Shown here: positions 40,035 to 51,200 of the stretch, piece by piece
How the letters are laid out: every line of letters starts with the position of its first letter
Numbering within the stretch: position 1 is the stretch's first letter
DNA from: Struthio camelus
Taxonomy: Eukaryota > Chordata > Aves > Struthioniformes > Struthionidae
Reading direction: 5' to 3'
DNA length: 64,000 bases
NCBI RefSeq assembly: GCF_040807025.1
Contig: NC_090942.1
Location: forward strand, 40,688,911 to 40,752,910
Made by a program: the position numbers and the translations under genes
Notes under the pieces: model-generated
The model's database searches: none
Seen by the model: the letters and a program-made list of their open reading frames with translations, nothing else
Told to the model about the DNA's origin: nothing

Positions 40035-40992
40035 GGCTACTTGAACTTGTAATTGAAAACAACTCGTTGGAGAATTTTGTTACTGCTTCACAGTTAAAAG
40101 AAATAGTTAAAAATGTGCTTAGATCATTTAAGAAATATTCTTAGGTAACTGAAACAGGCTAGCCTGCATTAGGTAGGCAAACCATGTGAAGGCCTTAAAA
40201 CTTTGCTAGGAAGAATATTGGGGTAAATACTAGTGCAGACACTTCCTTCAGAGTAGTTCACGTGTGGAAATTCTTTTTGCAGTGACCACTTCTAAGATGC
40301 TGCAGATGAACACAGTCCCCAGCAAGGGTGAGTGAAGCTTTCTGCTTCCTTGGTCCTCTCTCCCTTCCTGAAGGCTGTGGCAGGGAATTTGGAAGCTAGG
40401 TAAAGCCTGGTCATTATTGAAGGGGCTTGGTTTTCTGAAAACTGGGCAGAGGTGACTGAGGCTGTGAGTCTGTCCCCCAGTTGGCTCTGGCACTTGCTGG
40501 ACTGGGTGCCGAGCTGGTTTGGTTTGCGAAGCCAGCAAAAACCTAATCTGACCCCAAACTAACTAAAAAGAGAATATTTCAATAGTTAGATTGGGTTGGG
40601 CTGTCGTGGAACTAGGGCCTGTGGGTTGGCAGAGGGATAGGTCTTGAAGTCAGTTGTGCACAGTTTCGTCTAAGATCCAGAAAGCTTATGGCTAAAGGGC
40701 AAATAAATTATATTAAGGGTACGTGACTTGCTGCAAGTTCCTGATGCTAACTACGGCCTGGGCACAGGAGAACATCTTTGTATTAACTGTGATAGATGTT
40801 TTCCTTTTGCTGTGTGTGCACGCAAATCTGCATATCCATAGAACAGTTCTATAAGGTTGTCCCTCTGTACCTGTGTGAAGTACAGCTTTTCCTTTCAAGC
40901 TAAATACAGATTGTAAACTGTTTATTTTTGAGATTTTAAAGCAGTGCATTCAAAAAAACCTGTGCTCAGGCCCTATCATCCTTTCCTGTTAA

Positions 40993-41740
40993 ATAGGAAT
41001 GGCTTTGTTGGGTCAGGCTGAAGTTTCAGTTGGTCTGGTGTCCTGTTTCTGACAGTAGCCAATAGTAAATATATAGGGAAGGGGATAAGAAGGGGGAACA
41101 TGCTGGGACCTTTCTCTATATACCCTTCTAAATAGCTGCAGGTCAGGGACTTTTTGAGCCAGAAGTGGCATCCTTGAATTTAAAAGCTCTTCCTGGCTGT
41201 TTGTTTTTGGAACCTACTAATTGATAACGTCATCTGCTCCTCCCTAGTACTTGCATTTAGAGCTTAATTTATCTTTTCCGAGTGACTTCTCCAATGCTGT
41301 CCCTTTTTCCAGACTGAGGATCCTAGTCACTATTCCTTTTTTCAGAAGCAGTTCTGTACCTTTGATTATCCGTGTCACTCTTAGCATCTCTTTCACCATA
41401 GCCTTTTTGAGATCGGGAGTCGTCATTGCATATGTTACTTAATATCTGGATGCACCGTGGGCTTGTACGAAAGGATGGTATTTTTAGTTTGACTCTTGTT
41501 TCATGTGCTTTTTGGTGGCTATTGAGCTAATGCTTTCGTTGCACTGTGGTCATGACTGCTCTCTCCTGAGAGGTGGAGCGAGCTCCTCCGCTAGATACAT
41601 TGCGTTGCGTTTATAAATCCTGAATTTTTGCTGTCCTGTTGCTGATAGCCTTCTGCAACTGCTATCATGATGCCTAGGACCTGTGAGAAGCTTGGGACTG
41701 CATTACATTTGACACTACTCAAAAAGCAAGAGTGCTTTGG
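40993..41740 (-). mobile_element. Old CR1-type LINE 3' fragment, antisense to FRS2
   Basis: Read on the + strand, several blocks occur in the order expected for an antisense amniote CR1-type LINE. These are a GTTGGGTCAGGCTGAAG...CCTGTTTCTGACAGTAGCCAATA block and TTTTTGGAACCTACTAA followed by CCTAGTACTTG. Then come ACTGAGGATCCTAGTC, CTTTTTGAGATCGGGAG...CATATG and GCACCGTGGGCTTGTA. Last is TGCATTACATTTGACA. Minus-strand translation of 41244-41450 gives a decayed 'LKKAMVKEMLRVTRIIKG'-like stretch, similar in layout to the C-terminal part of CR1 ORF2. Divergence is high, so insertion is old. It ends about 0.85 kb upstream of the candidate FRS2 exon 2. Confidence 0.65.
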
Positions 41741-42587
41741 GTTCTAGAAACGCTCTAATCCAGATGTAATGCGAAGGACAGCAGATAAATACAGAGAATT
41801 GTGCGAATCTTCTTGATTAAACAGAATTGCAGTGGTCTCAGTCAGGTTTGCATAGACATCTTGAAACTCTGATAAGAAAGAAGCTAGTAACATAGTTTTT
41901 AAAATATTTAGCCCTTCTCTTGAGTTTGAGAAGCAGCAGGAAAACATGAAGGGCTGGTTTGGCAGTTTTACAAGCAGAGAAGGGAGGCTGCCGACTGTTA
42001 GCCTGATGGAAGCAGGAGTTGATCTTCCAGTGTTAACTATGAGAAGATGGGATATGGGAATAATTGAGGAAAAACGTATAAGTGACAGCAAACAACTTAA
42101 GATTAATGTCAAGGAGTAAGAGTCATGAGGGATGCAAAGAGAGGAGGGTGATGTGTTAGTTGTGCACGCCAGCATTTGCATTTGTTCAGTAGGGTAAGCA
42201 AGAGGGACTCGAGCAGAGTTACACCTGCTCCTCCGTCTGCCCTGGTTCGGTTTGGTATGCGCTAAGGATATAGCGGAAGCTGTGCGTTTGTCACTTCCAT
42301 GGACTAAATTGGTTAAGGAGGGAGTGGAGAGTGAGTGGAGTCTCCAGTGTGACAGGCTGCTCTGCAGAAATGGATACCAGATTTTCTTCTTCCAAGACCA
42401 GGTGGGCCCTAAAATGCTGGGGAAGCTCTAAGACTAATTTGTCTTTGTGTAAGACACCTCTTGAAGGTACAGCCTAGCCATGAAGAGTTCACTCCAGACA
42501 TAATGCCTCCAGAATAAACAGTTATTTGTCTTCCAGTTTAGTGATTGGAATTTTTAAGATAAATTACATTTTTATGTACTTTCGTAG

Positions 42588-42694
42588 TTTTAGATCAAGT
42601 GCTTGCTTCTGTGACAAGACAGCATGACACTTTGAAGTATGACAGAAGTGCTGATGCTGCAGCAGAGGCTGGGAATATTAATGGCCAAATCTAG
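42588..42694 (+). other. FRS2: Candidate FRS2 non-coding exon 2 (5'UTR)
   Basis: A T-rich tract ends in two possible acceptors, ...TTTCGTAG| (exon from 42588) or ...GTTTTAG| (exon from 42594). A strong donor follows, CTAG|GTGAGT (GT at 42695-42696), giving an exon of 101-107 nt. Support beyond the splice signals comes from frame: an ATG at 42639 opens a frame that stays open to the donor. Across the junction with the exon at 45129 it continues to a TGA just before the FRS2 start. The exon also holds a minimal ATG ACA CTT TGA (42624-42635). No transcript evidence is available here, and an unrelated chance exon cannot be excluded. Confidence 0.5.
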
Positions 42695-45128
42695 GTGAGT
42701 GATTTCTACCTCTCCCACTTCCATAGCCGTTTCAGATGTGGGGATTTCTTACTCATAGCCTTGATTCGCATCTCTCCTTTGAAGTAGCTTTACAGTTCTT
42801 GATTTTTCTGAAGTATTAATGTTAGAATATTTTGGAGACAAAATGATGAGCTCATATCATCGACTGCATCCCCTTTCTTTGTCTCTCGAAATGTGGTGGC
42901 TGGAGTTCATGCGTCTTCATACACTACGTCATTTTACTTGCAGCTCTAGCAATTTTCCAAATTACTGTGCAGTTTTGTTTTTTTTTTTTTAATGGTCCTT
43001 TACGTTTGCCGGCACCTCCCTCCAACAAATTTGATCACCACTATCTTTATGAGGAATGCAAAGAAGTCACAGAAGTATCGCAGGATGCTGCTGTCTAGTT
43101 CTGTTTGCAGTTTGTCAAAAGGTTTCTGGTGGCCTAAGACGAGGCTTTATGAAGTTCAAGCATCTCTGCTTGAAAACTATTAGAAGCATCTGTTCTGCAA
43201 CTACGTGCTGTATGGACCACAGCTTGAAAAACCTTTGTTGCAAGTTTATATTACATTCATTGTTCATCTGCCCTGTAGCTGTTTTCACACATGGCTCTTT
43301 TAGCAGTGCGTTACCAGAATAAATCGGGTAGCGTGAATCGGCCAGCAAAACCAACATCTGAACCTTGCTGTGAAGTATTATGGGGTGCCAGGGCAAGAAG
43401 TTAATAATAGAAGATGTTCTTAGCTATATCTCCTTTTCTAAACAAAAGGGGCAGAAACATTCAGCAAAAAAAATGGAGCCGTTAAAATAATACTGGGGTA
43501 TGTGTGTGAAGACTACTGAAGGTAGCCTGTAATTGAGAGAGTGATTGCTCTGTTGAAGAAAATCCAGGGCTTCTCTTCACAACACAGCAAACAGGTGTGT
43601 GTAGGATAGCTTCTCTCTGCAACAGTAGAAGCAAACAAACAAACCTTCCAGTTCCGTCCTGAGTCAAGAAAAGGACTCTGTCAAGTTTTAACGCGTGTTT
43701 TCATGTTATGGCTGCTAGTGACATCAGCGAAACGCCATGATTTTAACTACACGTCTGGCACTCAGCCTCTTTGTTACTAGGCTAATCCAAACCATTGTTG
43801 CTAGCCTTTCTGTTAAGTTCTCCGTTTGACCCCTGCAAGATTTTGGTGGCTACTGAGAGGGTTATACGGTCTCCAGGGTGGTTGCATCTATTTTGAATGG
43901 CTTTTCTTGTCAAGAAGAGCGAAGAGTTAGCTGCGCTTCACTGTATTCCTTGCACCTTTTTTCAGCAGGCTGAAGTGCTACTTAGATGCTATTGTTACAT
44001 GCTAATACAAATGCCTGGATAGAAAGCAAGTCCTGGTTTTCTTAAGGTGGCATGTGATTTTTCCCTTCAAGTCGAGAAAAAGGAAAGGACTAGTGTTGTC
44101 TTGATTATCCATCCTTCACCCTCAGTGTCATATCTCTTGTTGACTTATTAGCTCTCTTCCAAGACTTCGCCCCACTTTTCATTTGTATAGAGGGAATTTT
44201 AGTTCTCCTCCAATATAAAGTTCATGTAGAGGGGGAAGTTTCTTTTTCTGACTTTGTTATATTTAAGATTGATCTATAGTGGGATGATAGAGTGAAGAGA
44301 AGTGAGCTGAGACACTTTGTTCCATGAAAGTTTTGTCATGCATACAAAAATCTGTAAACATCAAGAATATCAAATGTTTATTTTCCGTTCCCTTAGTTTA
44401 GCCATGCTGTTCTATGTTAGTCAGATGTTTTATTGTTTTATAGTAAGTAGAGTACACTGTATAACACTGTTTAATCCAAAGGGAACTTAATAGAAATTAA
44501 AAAAAAAACTAGTTTTAAAAATACTTGTTTTGTGTACATTGCTATATGGGAAGCATTTAAAAGTGGAAGCGCAAAACTTTTACTGCACCAGTGCCAGCAC
44601 AGGGGCTGCCTCCAGGCCTGGAATGCCTCCACCCTCTATTGTAAGTTAGCCCTGGAGCTGTCTAAGCTGAGGCAGCTTTTCAGGATTGCCATGCGGGCTC
44701 GTTGTGTTGCCTGTGCCTAGTAACCTCCTACAAAGGAGGGCTTTTGTAGGAGTCCTTAGGGCTGTCTTCAGCAGTGTCTAAGCTGGAGAGTGCTCATCTG
44801 GCTGGAACTGGAACCCAGGTAGTTGTCTTGTGTAAGGGCCCTGGTTCGGGGATGAGAATCACACTCGAGAATTGTGTTTTCTCAAGTGTTACCATGGGAA
44901 TGAAGGTGACAAGTCGAATAGGTCTGTTTGGTAGTAACCTCGAGTTTAATTATTAGTAGGACTTTTGCACAGCTTAGTACAGCCACTCCTCACAGCCAAA
45001 TCTAACCTAAATGTTTAAAAAATTTGAAGTTATGATTCTGCAAGTTTGTCATGAAGAATTGCAATTTCAGAGTAATCTGTGTTGGGCTATTTTGTTGATT
45101 TTATTTTTTTATTTTTATTGGCCTCTAG
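42695..45128 (+). other. FRS2: FRS2 intron 2 (2.4 kb)
   Basis: It begins GTGAGT and ends in a T-rich tract plus CTCTAG at 45128. It holds no recognised gene. Contents of note are T-runs and a perfect 10-bp inverted repeat with an 8-nt loop at 44725-44752 (CTCCTACAAA / TTTGTAGGAG). The stretch 44570-44960 is somewhat GC-richer than its surroundings and gives chance ORFs. Confidence 0.5.
44725..44752. repeat. Perfect 10-bp inverted repeat, 8-nt loop
   Basis: CTCCTACAAA (44725-44734) pairs exactly with TTTGTAGGAG (44743-44752) around GGAGGGCT. It could form a hairpin in the FRS2 pre-mRNA. The stem is too short for a microRNA precursor. Confidence 0.7.
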
Positions 45129-45220
45129 AGATCACATGGTCTTCTGAAGAAGTCATGGGTAGCTGTTGTAGCTGTCCAGATAAAGAAACTGTCCCAGATA
45201 ACCATCGAAACAAGTTTAAG
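45129..45220 (+). CDS. FRS2: FRS2 first coding exon (5'UTR 45129-45154, CDS from 45155)
   Basis: The acceptor is TTGGCCTCTAG|AG at 45128, and an alternative two bases downstream is possible. The donor is TTTAAG|GTAAGC at 45220. The CDS part encodes residues 1-22 (MGSCCSCPDKETVPDNHRNK then FK), with the myristoylation signal and the start of the PTB region, and ends in phase 0. The 26-nt leader contains ATG GTC TTC TGA (45136-45147), a minimal uORF that closes 7 nt before the main ATG. Confidence 0.93.
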
Positions 45221-48200
45221 GTAAGCAACTGACTTCATATGCTGTAAACTATTTTGTTGCTTGTTTGCAGAGTAAGTCGGTGATTGAAAACATTTAAATG
45301 GAAGTAGTGTTAGAATTACCTAACAGTCAAAAAGTTGGAGACTTACAGGTGTCTGTATTACAGGTTTCTCTTGCCCCTTCAAGAATCCTTTCATACCATC
45401 AGTGACAGGAATTCTTTAGACAGGTTAGATTTGTTAGGACAGTTTTGATCTTCGGGAAGGAAGGAAAGCCCTGTGTTTTCAGGCTAACTGCATTTCAGTT
45501 GGTAGGGCCCCCTTAAGGGTTGTCACCTCTGAGAGGTTATGGGAACTTACAAGGGGAGTCACTAGCATGATGGAAAAGCTGTTGCAGAAGTGTGACAGTG
45601 AACCTGGATGTGGGGGTCAGCAATGAAAAATTTTGAAGTGCTGAAGATCGCTATTGATTGATTATAGCATTCTGAGAACTTTTTCCTTCGCTTGAAGGAG
45701 CCTTGTTTATGAATGTGCTTCTGTACGATATATCCCAGGAATTTATAAGCTTGTGAACACTTGTTCCTTTGCTTAACATGAAGTTTCTGAAGTTAGTGGC
45801 TTTAAGCAAACATACCTTTGCATAGTCACACAAGTCAGGTTTGCTTCTGTACTCCAAACTGTCTTCGTGAATTTGGCAAAGGAATGTAATGCTTCCATAG
45901 TGAAAAATGACTCAGCCCTTGCCTTAGGGGAATGCTAAACGAACTTTAAAACGAACAAGGGAATTTCTCGAAATGTGTCGTACTGTCAGTTACAAAAAGC
46001 TGATGGATAATGTATTTTTCTGTTTTCTTGCTTTTTCTGAATTTGACATCACTTCTTGCAACTAGTTCCTATTTTTCTCCTTGTAGAATTTCTCTGTTGT
46101 TTGTGTGAGTCTCTGATTTAGCAGCAGGGGAGGAGAAGATGAAAGAATGTAAGTTGTAACATGAGGAAAATTGGCATAGGCTTCAGTGGCAGATGAAACT
46201 CTTCCTAATTCTTCTTAATTGACTAGATTTCAAGTTGAAAACGTTTCTTTGAGGAGTAAAATTAATTGATACCATAAGGAAGATGTTTGTAGCCTTTCTA
46301 TTGCGTAAGGAAGAAACCCACTAAAAGCAGGATTATGAGATAAAACACATGCAGGATTATGAGATAAAATACATATGGGGGGAAAATACATGTTGTCCGA
46401 ATTCCATAAAGGGTGCAGAAGACCTCCATGCGGTGGAAGAGCAGAAGGACAGAGTTTAAGCTTCATATACATCATGTATTTTTGCACAAAATAACCGTGG
46501 GGTATTTGAATTACTTGTTGACAATGAAAAAGTCAGGAAACAATCTGAAACAGCCTAGTGAATTCAGCACAGTGCAAGGCTATACAGGTATGTGAAGGAG
46601 GTTTTATTTTGGAGCCCTCTCCTTTTTCATCACCCAAATGTAAATGAGGTTATATGACAAAGCAAATTTTTTTTTTTTTTTTTTTTAAGAAACAGGTCTC
46701 TGAAAGATTTCATTATTGGAAGTGTGTGTCATCCACATGGAAATGCTGGAATATGTACATAAAGTCAGTTTAAAAAATATTTATTAAGTTTATGAATCCT
46801 TTTTACTTTGAATTTCACCTCAGATTTTGCAATAGTATTTTGTGGTCTCATTCGTGCTACTTCTAAATATGTATTATTTTAGTTCTAGGTTGTGAGGAGC
46901 AAAGGAGATCATTTGAGGTTTTGGTTTTTTTTTTAAGCTTTTATGCCATGAATTGTAACTTTCATGATAGAGCGGATGGAGTGGATCAGTGAAACATTAG
47001 AATTGTATTAGCTGTATTAGTACTCAAAAAGAATGCTTATCCGGTGCTATTTAACTTCTGTCTTATAGGTTATTAACGTGGATGATGATGGTAATGAACT
47101 GGGCTCTGGCATAATGGAACTTACCGATACAGAACTAATTTTATACACCCGTAAAAGGGATTCTGTAAAATGGCACTACCTCTGTCTCCGTCGCTATGGC
47201 TATGACTCAAATCTTTTCTCATTTGAAAGTGGTCGAAGGTGTCAAACTGGACAAGGTATGTTAGAATTTCTGTATATAAAGCGTTTTTAAAAGTGCCCTG
47301 ATGTTGGAGGACAACTTCTAAGAAGTATATTCGCCTTTCCTTCAGCAAGGGTGTAAAAAGTGTAGTTTTATATGAATGTAGTTTTTGGAAAAAAGTAAGT
47401 TACGGTATGAGGGGAAGATGGTGTCCTGGTGAGCGGCTGGCATTAGGAGCAGGGTCCAAGAGCAGATTGGTCTTAAGATGAAATGACTTACTGTTTCTGG
47501 CACTGTAGGTCGTGCTTGCGTCTTACTTACGTACTTACGGTCAACTTTGAAGATGATTTTGACAGGAAAAAAACTCCTGCCTCAGAGGTTGACTGGGCTG
47601 TCAGGCAAGGCCAGTGGAAGGGGCAGTGTAACCTGGCAGTTGGATGTAGCCTTGGAAATGTGGAGAAGTTTTGTCAAAAAATCTAAGAATAGAGAATTCT
47701 TTGATTTCTAAGCAACAGGAGCACTGGTATGATCTGGGTGTTCCTACCCTCTTTATTGTCTTCAGCAACATTTGCGTCTTATCCTCTTCCTAAAACGAAT
47801 GCCGTTTTCGTTGATGTCAGCAATATCGCACTTAAATTTTGACACATTTTGTATGAAGTCTTCAGACTCCAGCTATACTCCGTTATTTTCTACGTGGTGC
47901 TAATCAGAAAAAGGTGGTTACCTTTCCAGTTCCCAGATCATGGCCGATCTTGGCCAAGACTGGCTCCTAGTGAAAAGATATAGTTGTCCTTAATTCCTCT
48001 TCACTGCAACAGCCTGGAGGACATAGCTGTTGAGGCCTGAGCAAAGTACTTACTGCCTCATTGCGCGTTTTCCTGTTGCGGTGCAGCTGTGTGTAGTAGG
48101 AATTCTTACGTATTGATGCTTTGTGAAATTAAGAGGTATTTTTAGTTTATTAAACATTTTGCAGCTGATAAATATTGGTAAAAATACTAGTAAATGCTAA

Positions 48201-51200
48201 CAGAGTATTTTAACGTCACTGTAGAAAAAATGGAGAGCATGAAAGAACTTGGCTAGAAACACACCTGGCCATCTTCGTTGCCCAAGTTGAGGTGAGGGCA
48301 GACAGTTATTTTACAGTAAGAGTTTAAAAGGCATTCTTGGTTCAGCTCCTTTGTCAGTAGCGTTTCCCACATTTTCGTGGGATGGCTGCAATGACAAATA
48401 GGGATCTTTTCAAATGTTACAGTGTACTCCGTACTTAATTAAACTTTCAGATTTTAAAAGAGAAAACTATGAACTGTTTTAAAGAAAATGTACTTTAGTT
48501 GATTTTTTCCAAGTTTAATAATGTTTCTTTTAAATGTGTAATACAGCTACTAATGAGGTCCAGCTGAGAATCCTATTTTGAAGGTTTTTTTCTCTTGACC
48601 TGTTAGCAAGCGTGCAGAATTTTCCATTGAATCTAGTTGACTTCTCTGCCTCCCTCCTGAATTTTTTTATAGAGAAGATTAAGCAGGCTGTGTGAGCAGC
48701 AGCCCTTTCTTCCCTCTTTTGTTTCTCACTTGCCTTACATAATATCAAGTACTGTGAATATTGAGACAAGAAAAAAGAAATGGCAGAAATGGCATTGGCA
48801 GAAAATGTTCTCTCTGTTGCCATTTTGCAGCGGAGCATTGTTCCTGAGACCTACGCTAGTTTTTGTGGCCACGGTTGCAAAACTTCATCTTTAGTCGGTG
48901 AGGCGACTGAGCAGTTTTTCATTTGCGAATACACTGAGTGCCACCCAGCAACTTTTAGTGATTTACTTCAGTCAATATTCTTGTTTATGTTTTGCATTTT
49001 CTCTCAAATTTAATATACAGAGATGTCAAAAGGCACCGATGGCCCAACATTGACTTTGTGCTAGCTATTGAAATCCTTAAGGATATGTTTTGGGAGCACA
49101 GATGACAGATAATTTAGCATAGAAAACCCAGAGGAGCTGGTGTGTTGCCGTATTTTCTAAGCCACAGGTTGTATTGATTTTAATGCGAGTGTAATGAATA
49201 CAGATCAAGGTTTCGTCAAGGTATTTTTGCCTTATGCTTTCACTGCTAATTCAAGTAACTTCATATTTTAAGGAATTAGCAATTTGGAAGCACAACTCTT
49301 CTTTTTTTTTTTTTTTTTAATGTATTATTTTTAACAAGGGGGACAAAGCCCGCTGAATTTCTCAGAAACAAATTGGGAGCTTTTTAAAGCTTGTAAACTT
49401 GAATTTCTTTGTTGCTGGTAGCACGGTTGTTTTGTCCATTAAAGGTTAAATATCCAGTGTGATTTTTGGACACACAGGAAAAATTAGAACTAGAGTATTA
49501 CTGTGTTCAGCTGGATCATGGGTTGGTGGAAAAGAGTGAAAGCTCTGCAGCTGCTGCCTTGCGAGCATAAAGCTTATTCACTGTACCAGCTGGATGTTCA
49601 TGGTTGGGCATCAGCCCTCTTAGCGCACTTGGGATATTCCCAGCTAGGTCTTTGTGAACTTCTGCCATTTCTCGTAGTTCTCATCTCTCACTGTTCTGTG
49701 CCCTTAAAAAAAAGAAAAGAAAAACCAAAACAAAAAAACCCTGGCCATTACTACCTATTAACAAAATTAACTTGCGGAAATAGTTACAGAGGTAGGTAGT
49801 TTTTAGTGAAGAGTGTTTTTAAGATTGTAATACGCATTTTAAAAAACAAGCACCTGCACCCACGTTTAACAAGCATGTCAACTTTAACTTCATGCTTTCA
49901 ATGGAAGAATAATCGAAAGCTGCGACTTTGCTGGTGAGGGTAAGTTTGGGCGCTCCCTGCTGTTCAAAGGCAAAGTGGCACAATACACAACCAAAATACA
50001 TGGTATTGCTGCTGACTTTGTGTTCTGTGTCTATCCTTTAGCCTAAAACAATTGGTGTGTTACTGTCCGTTTCATGCAGTTTGTCTTACTGGCTTTTCCT
50101 TTTAATCTTCTTATGGTAACTAAACTTTTATCCAGTGTTTTTAAATCCTCCTTTCCTGTTGTGCAGGTATCTTATTTTTATGGTAATTTAGTTGAAATCT
50201 AGTTTAAAAATATGATCTTGTAGCACCAAAGTTGTTTGGTTTCAGTGGTTTGTTTTTTTTTTTTAATTTAACAGGTCTCCTTTTTTATCAACTCTTAAAA
50301 AAAATTACCTTTTTTTTTTTCTTTTACCCCCTTATTTAGTACTCAAATTTAAGACTTGCTTTGTAACTGAATCAGTTTTTCTGTTCCAACTTAACCTCTG
50401 GTGCATGGAAAGTTTATTCTTCTATGAGCTAAACACTTGAAAGGTTCTTGCTGTATTTTTGTGTTTTGGTGCAAGAAGAAGTTGTTAATGTTTTTCCTTC
50501 TTTAGCAGGTATTTGTTATGTGGATTCCAGTTCTGTTGTTTAAAAATAAGTTACATTGTAAGGCACTTTTCTTAAAAGGATTTTGGCTTTTTTTTTTTTC
50601 CTGTTGTATTTATAGGAATCTTTGCCTTTAAATGTGCCCGTGCAGAAGAGCTATTTAATATGTTGCAAGAGATAATGCAGAACAATAGCATAAATGTGGT
50701 AGAAGAACCAGTAGTAGAAAGGAATAATCATCAAACTGAATTGGAAGCTCCAAGAACCCCTCGAACACCTACCAGTAAGCGTGGTTATACTGTTGAATGG
50801 CATACCTGAAACGTAATGTGATACTTAGCTTTAAATTGGATTTTTAAATGTACTTAACTAATGCAAATTAAATGCTATTTTCAGCTAAGAGATTAACTGC
50901 CAGTAATGCAGTCCCTTGAGATACTTCTGAGGACTTTCTTTCCAGAATCTGAAGTCTTGGGAGCAAAACTGCTGTAGTCAAATTCTTCAGCTTGAAAAAC
51001 TAAGCTTTGCGACCTTAGTTTTTGCACCAGAACACTGCTTAAGTATATGCTTATTCAGTTGCTTTATAAAATATCACCATACTTTTCTTCTAGCATTGTT
51101 CAGATATGTTACGGTTAGGCAGTGCTCCAGTCTTTTTGTTAGGGAAAAAGTGTAATGGTCATGCCACGTCTACAGTGAATTTGGAATCTTTTTTTTTTTT

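Larger units (their letters stand above)
1739..42587 (+). other. FRS2: FRS2 intron 1, about 41 kb
   Basis: The intron begins with GTGAGT and, if the exon at 42588/42594 is real, ends with an AG there. It is AT-rich, with stops frequent in all frames. The longest ORFs (145, 117 and 115 codons) are within chance expectation for this much DNA. I recognise no nested gene, tRNA, snoRNA or microRNA. Named contents, listed separately, are relics of SINE-like and CR1-type elements, one solo LTR, simple repeats and a small GC-rich islet. The stretches 2150-4600, 8900-11700, 12400-21400, 22000-26000, 30100-31700 and 32300-35100 hold nothing else that I can support, apart from A- or T-runs and a weak SINE-like relic near 18.6 kb. 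Confidence 0.6.
42639..45147 (+). promoter_or_regulatory. FRS2: Spliced 24-codon upstream ORF in the FRS2 leader (predicted)
   Basis: The joined exons are 42639-42694 and 45129-45147. The frame reads MTEVLMLQQRLGILM at its start and ends DHMVF-stop (TGA 45145-45147). In-frame ATGs are at codons 1, 6, 15 and 22. Codon 1 has A at -3, a fair context. The stop lies 7 nt before the FRS2 ATG at 45155. Such spacing normally leaves little room for re-initiation, so translation of this ORF should lower FRS2 output unless ribosomes scan past it. Even if the upstream exon is wrong, the last part (ATG GTC TTC TGA, 45136-45147) lies wholly in the confirmed exon. Confidence 0.45.

Noticed and set aside
41744..42181. 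145-codon minus-strand ORF in intron 1
   Set aside because: By rough count, several ORFs of this length are expected by chance in 64 kb on two strands. The sequence is low in recognisable features.
44532..44720. tRNA or small RNA gene near the 44.7-kb hairpin
   Set aside because: No A-box/B-box pair or cloverleaf is seen, and the stem is only 10 bp.
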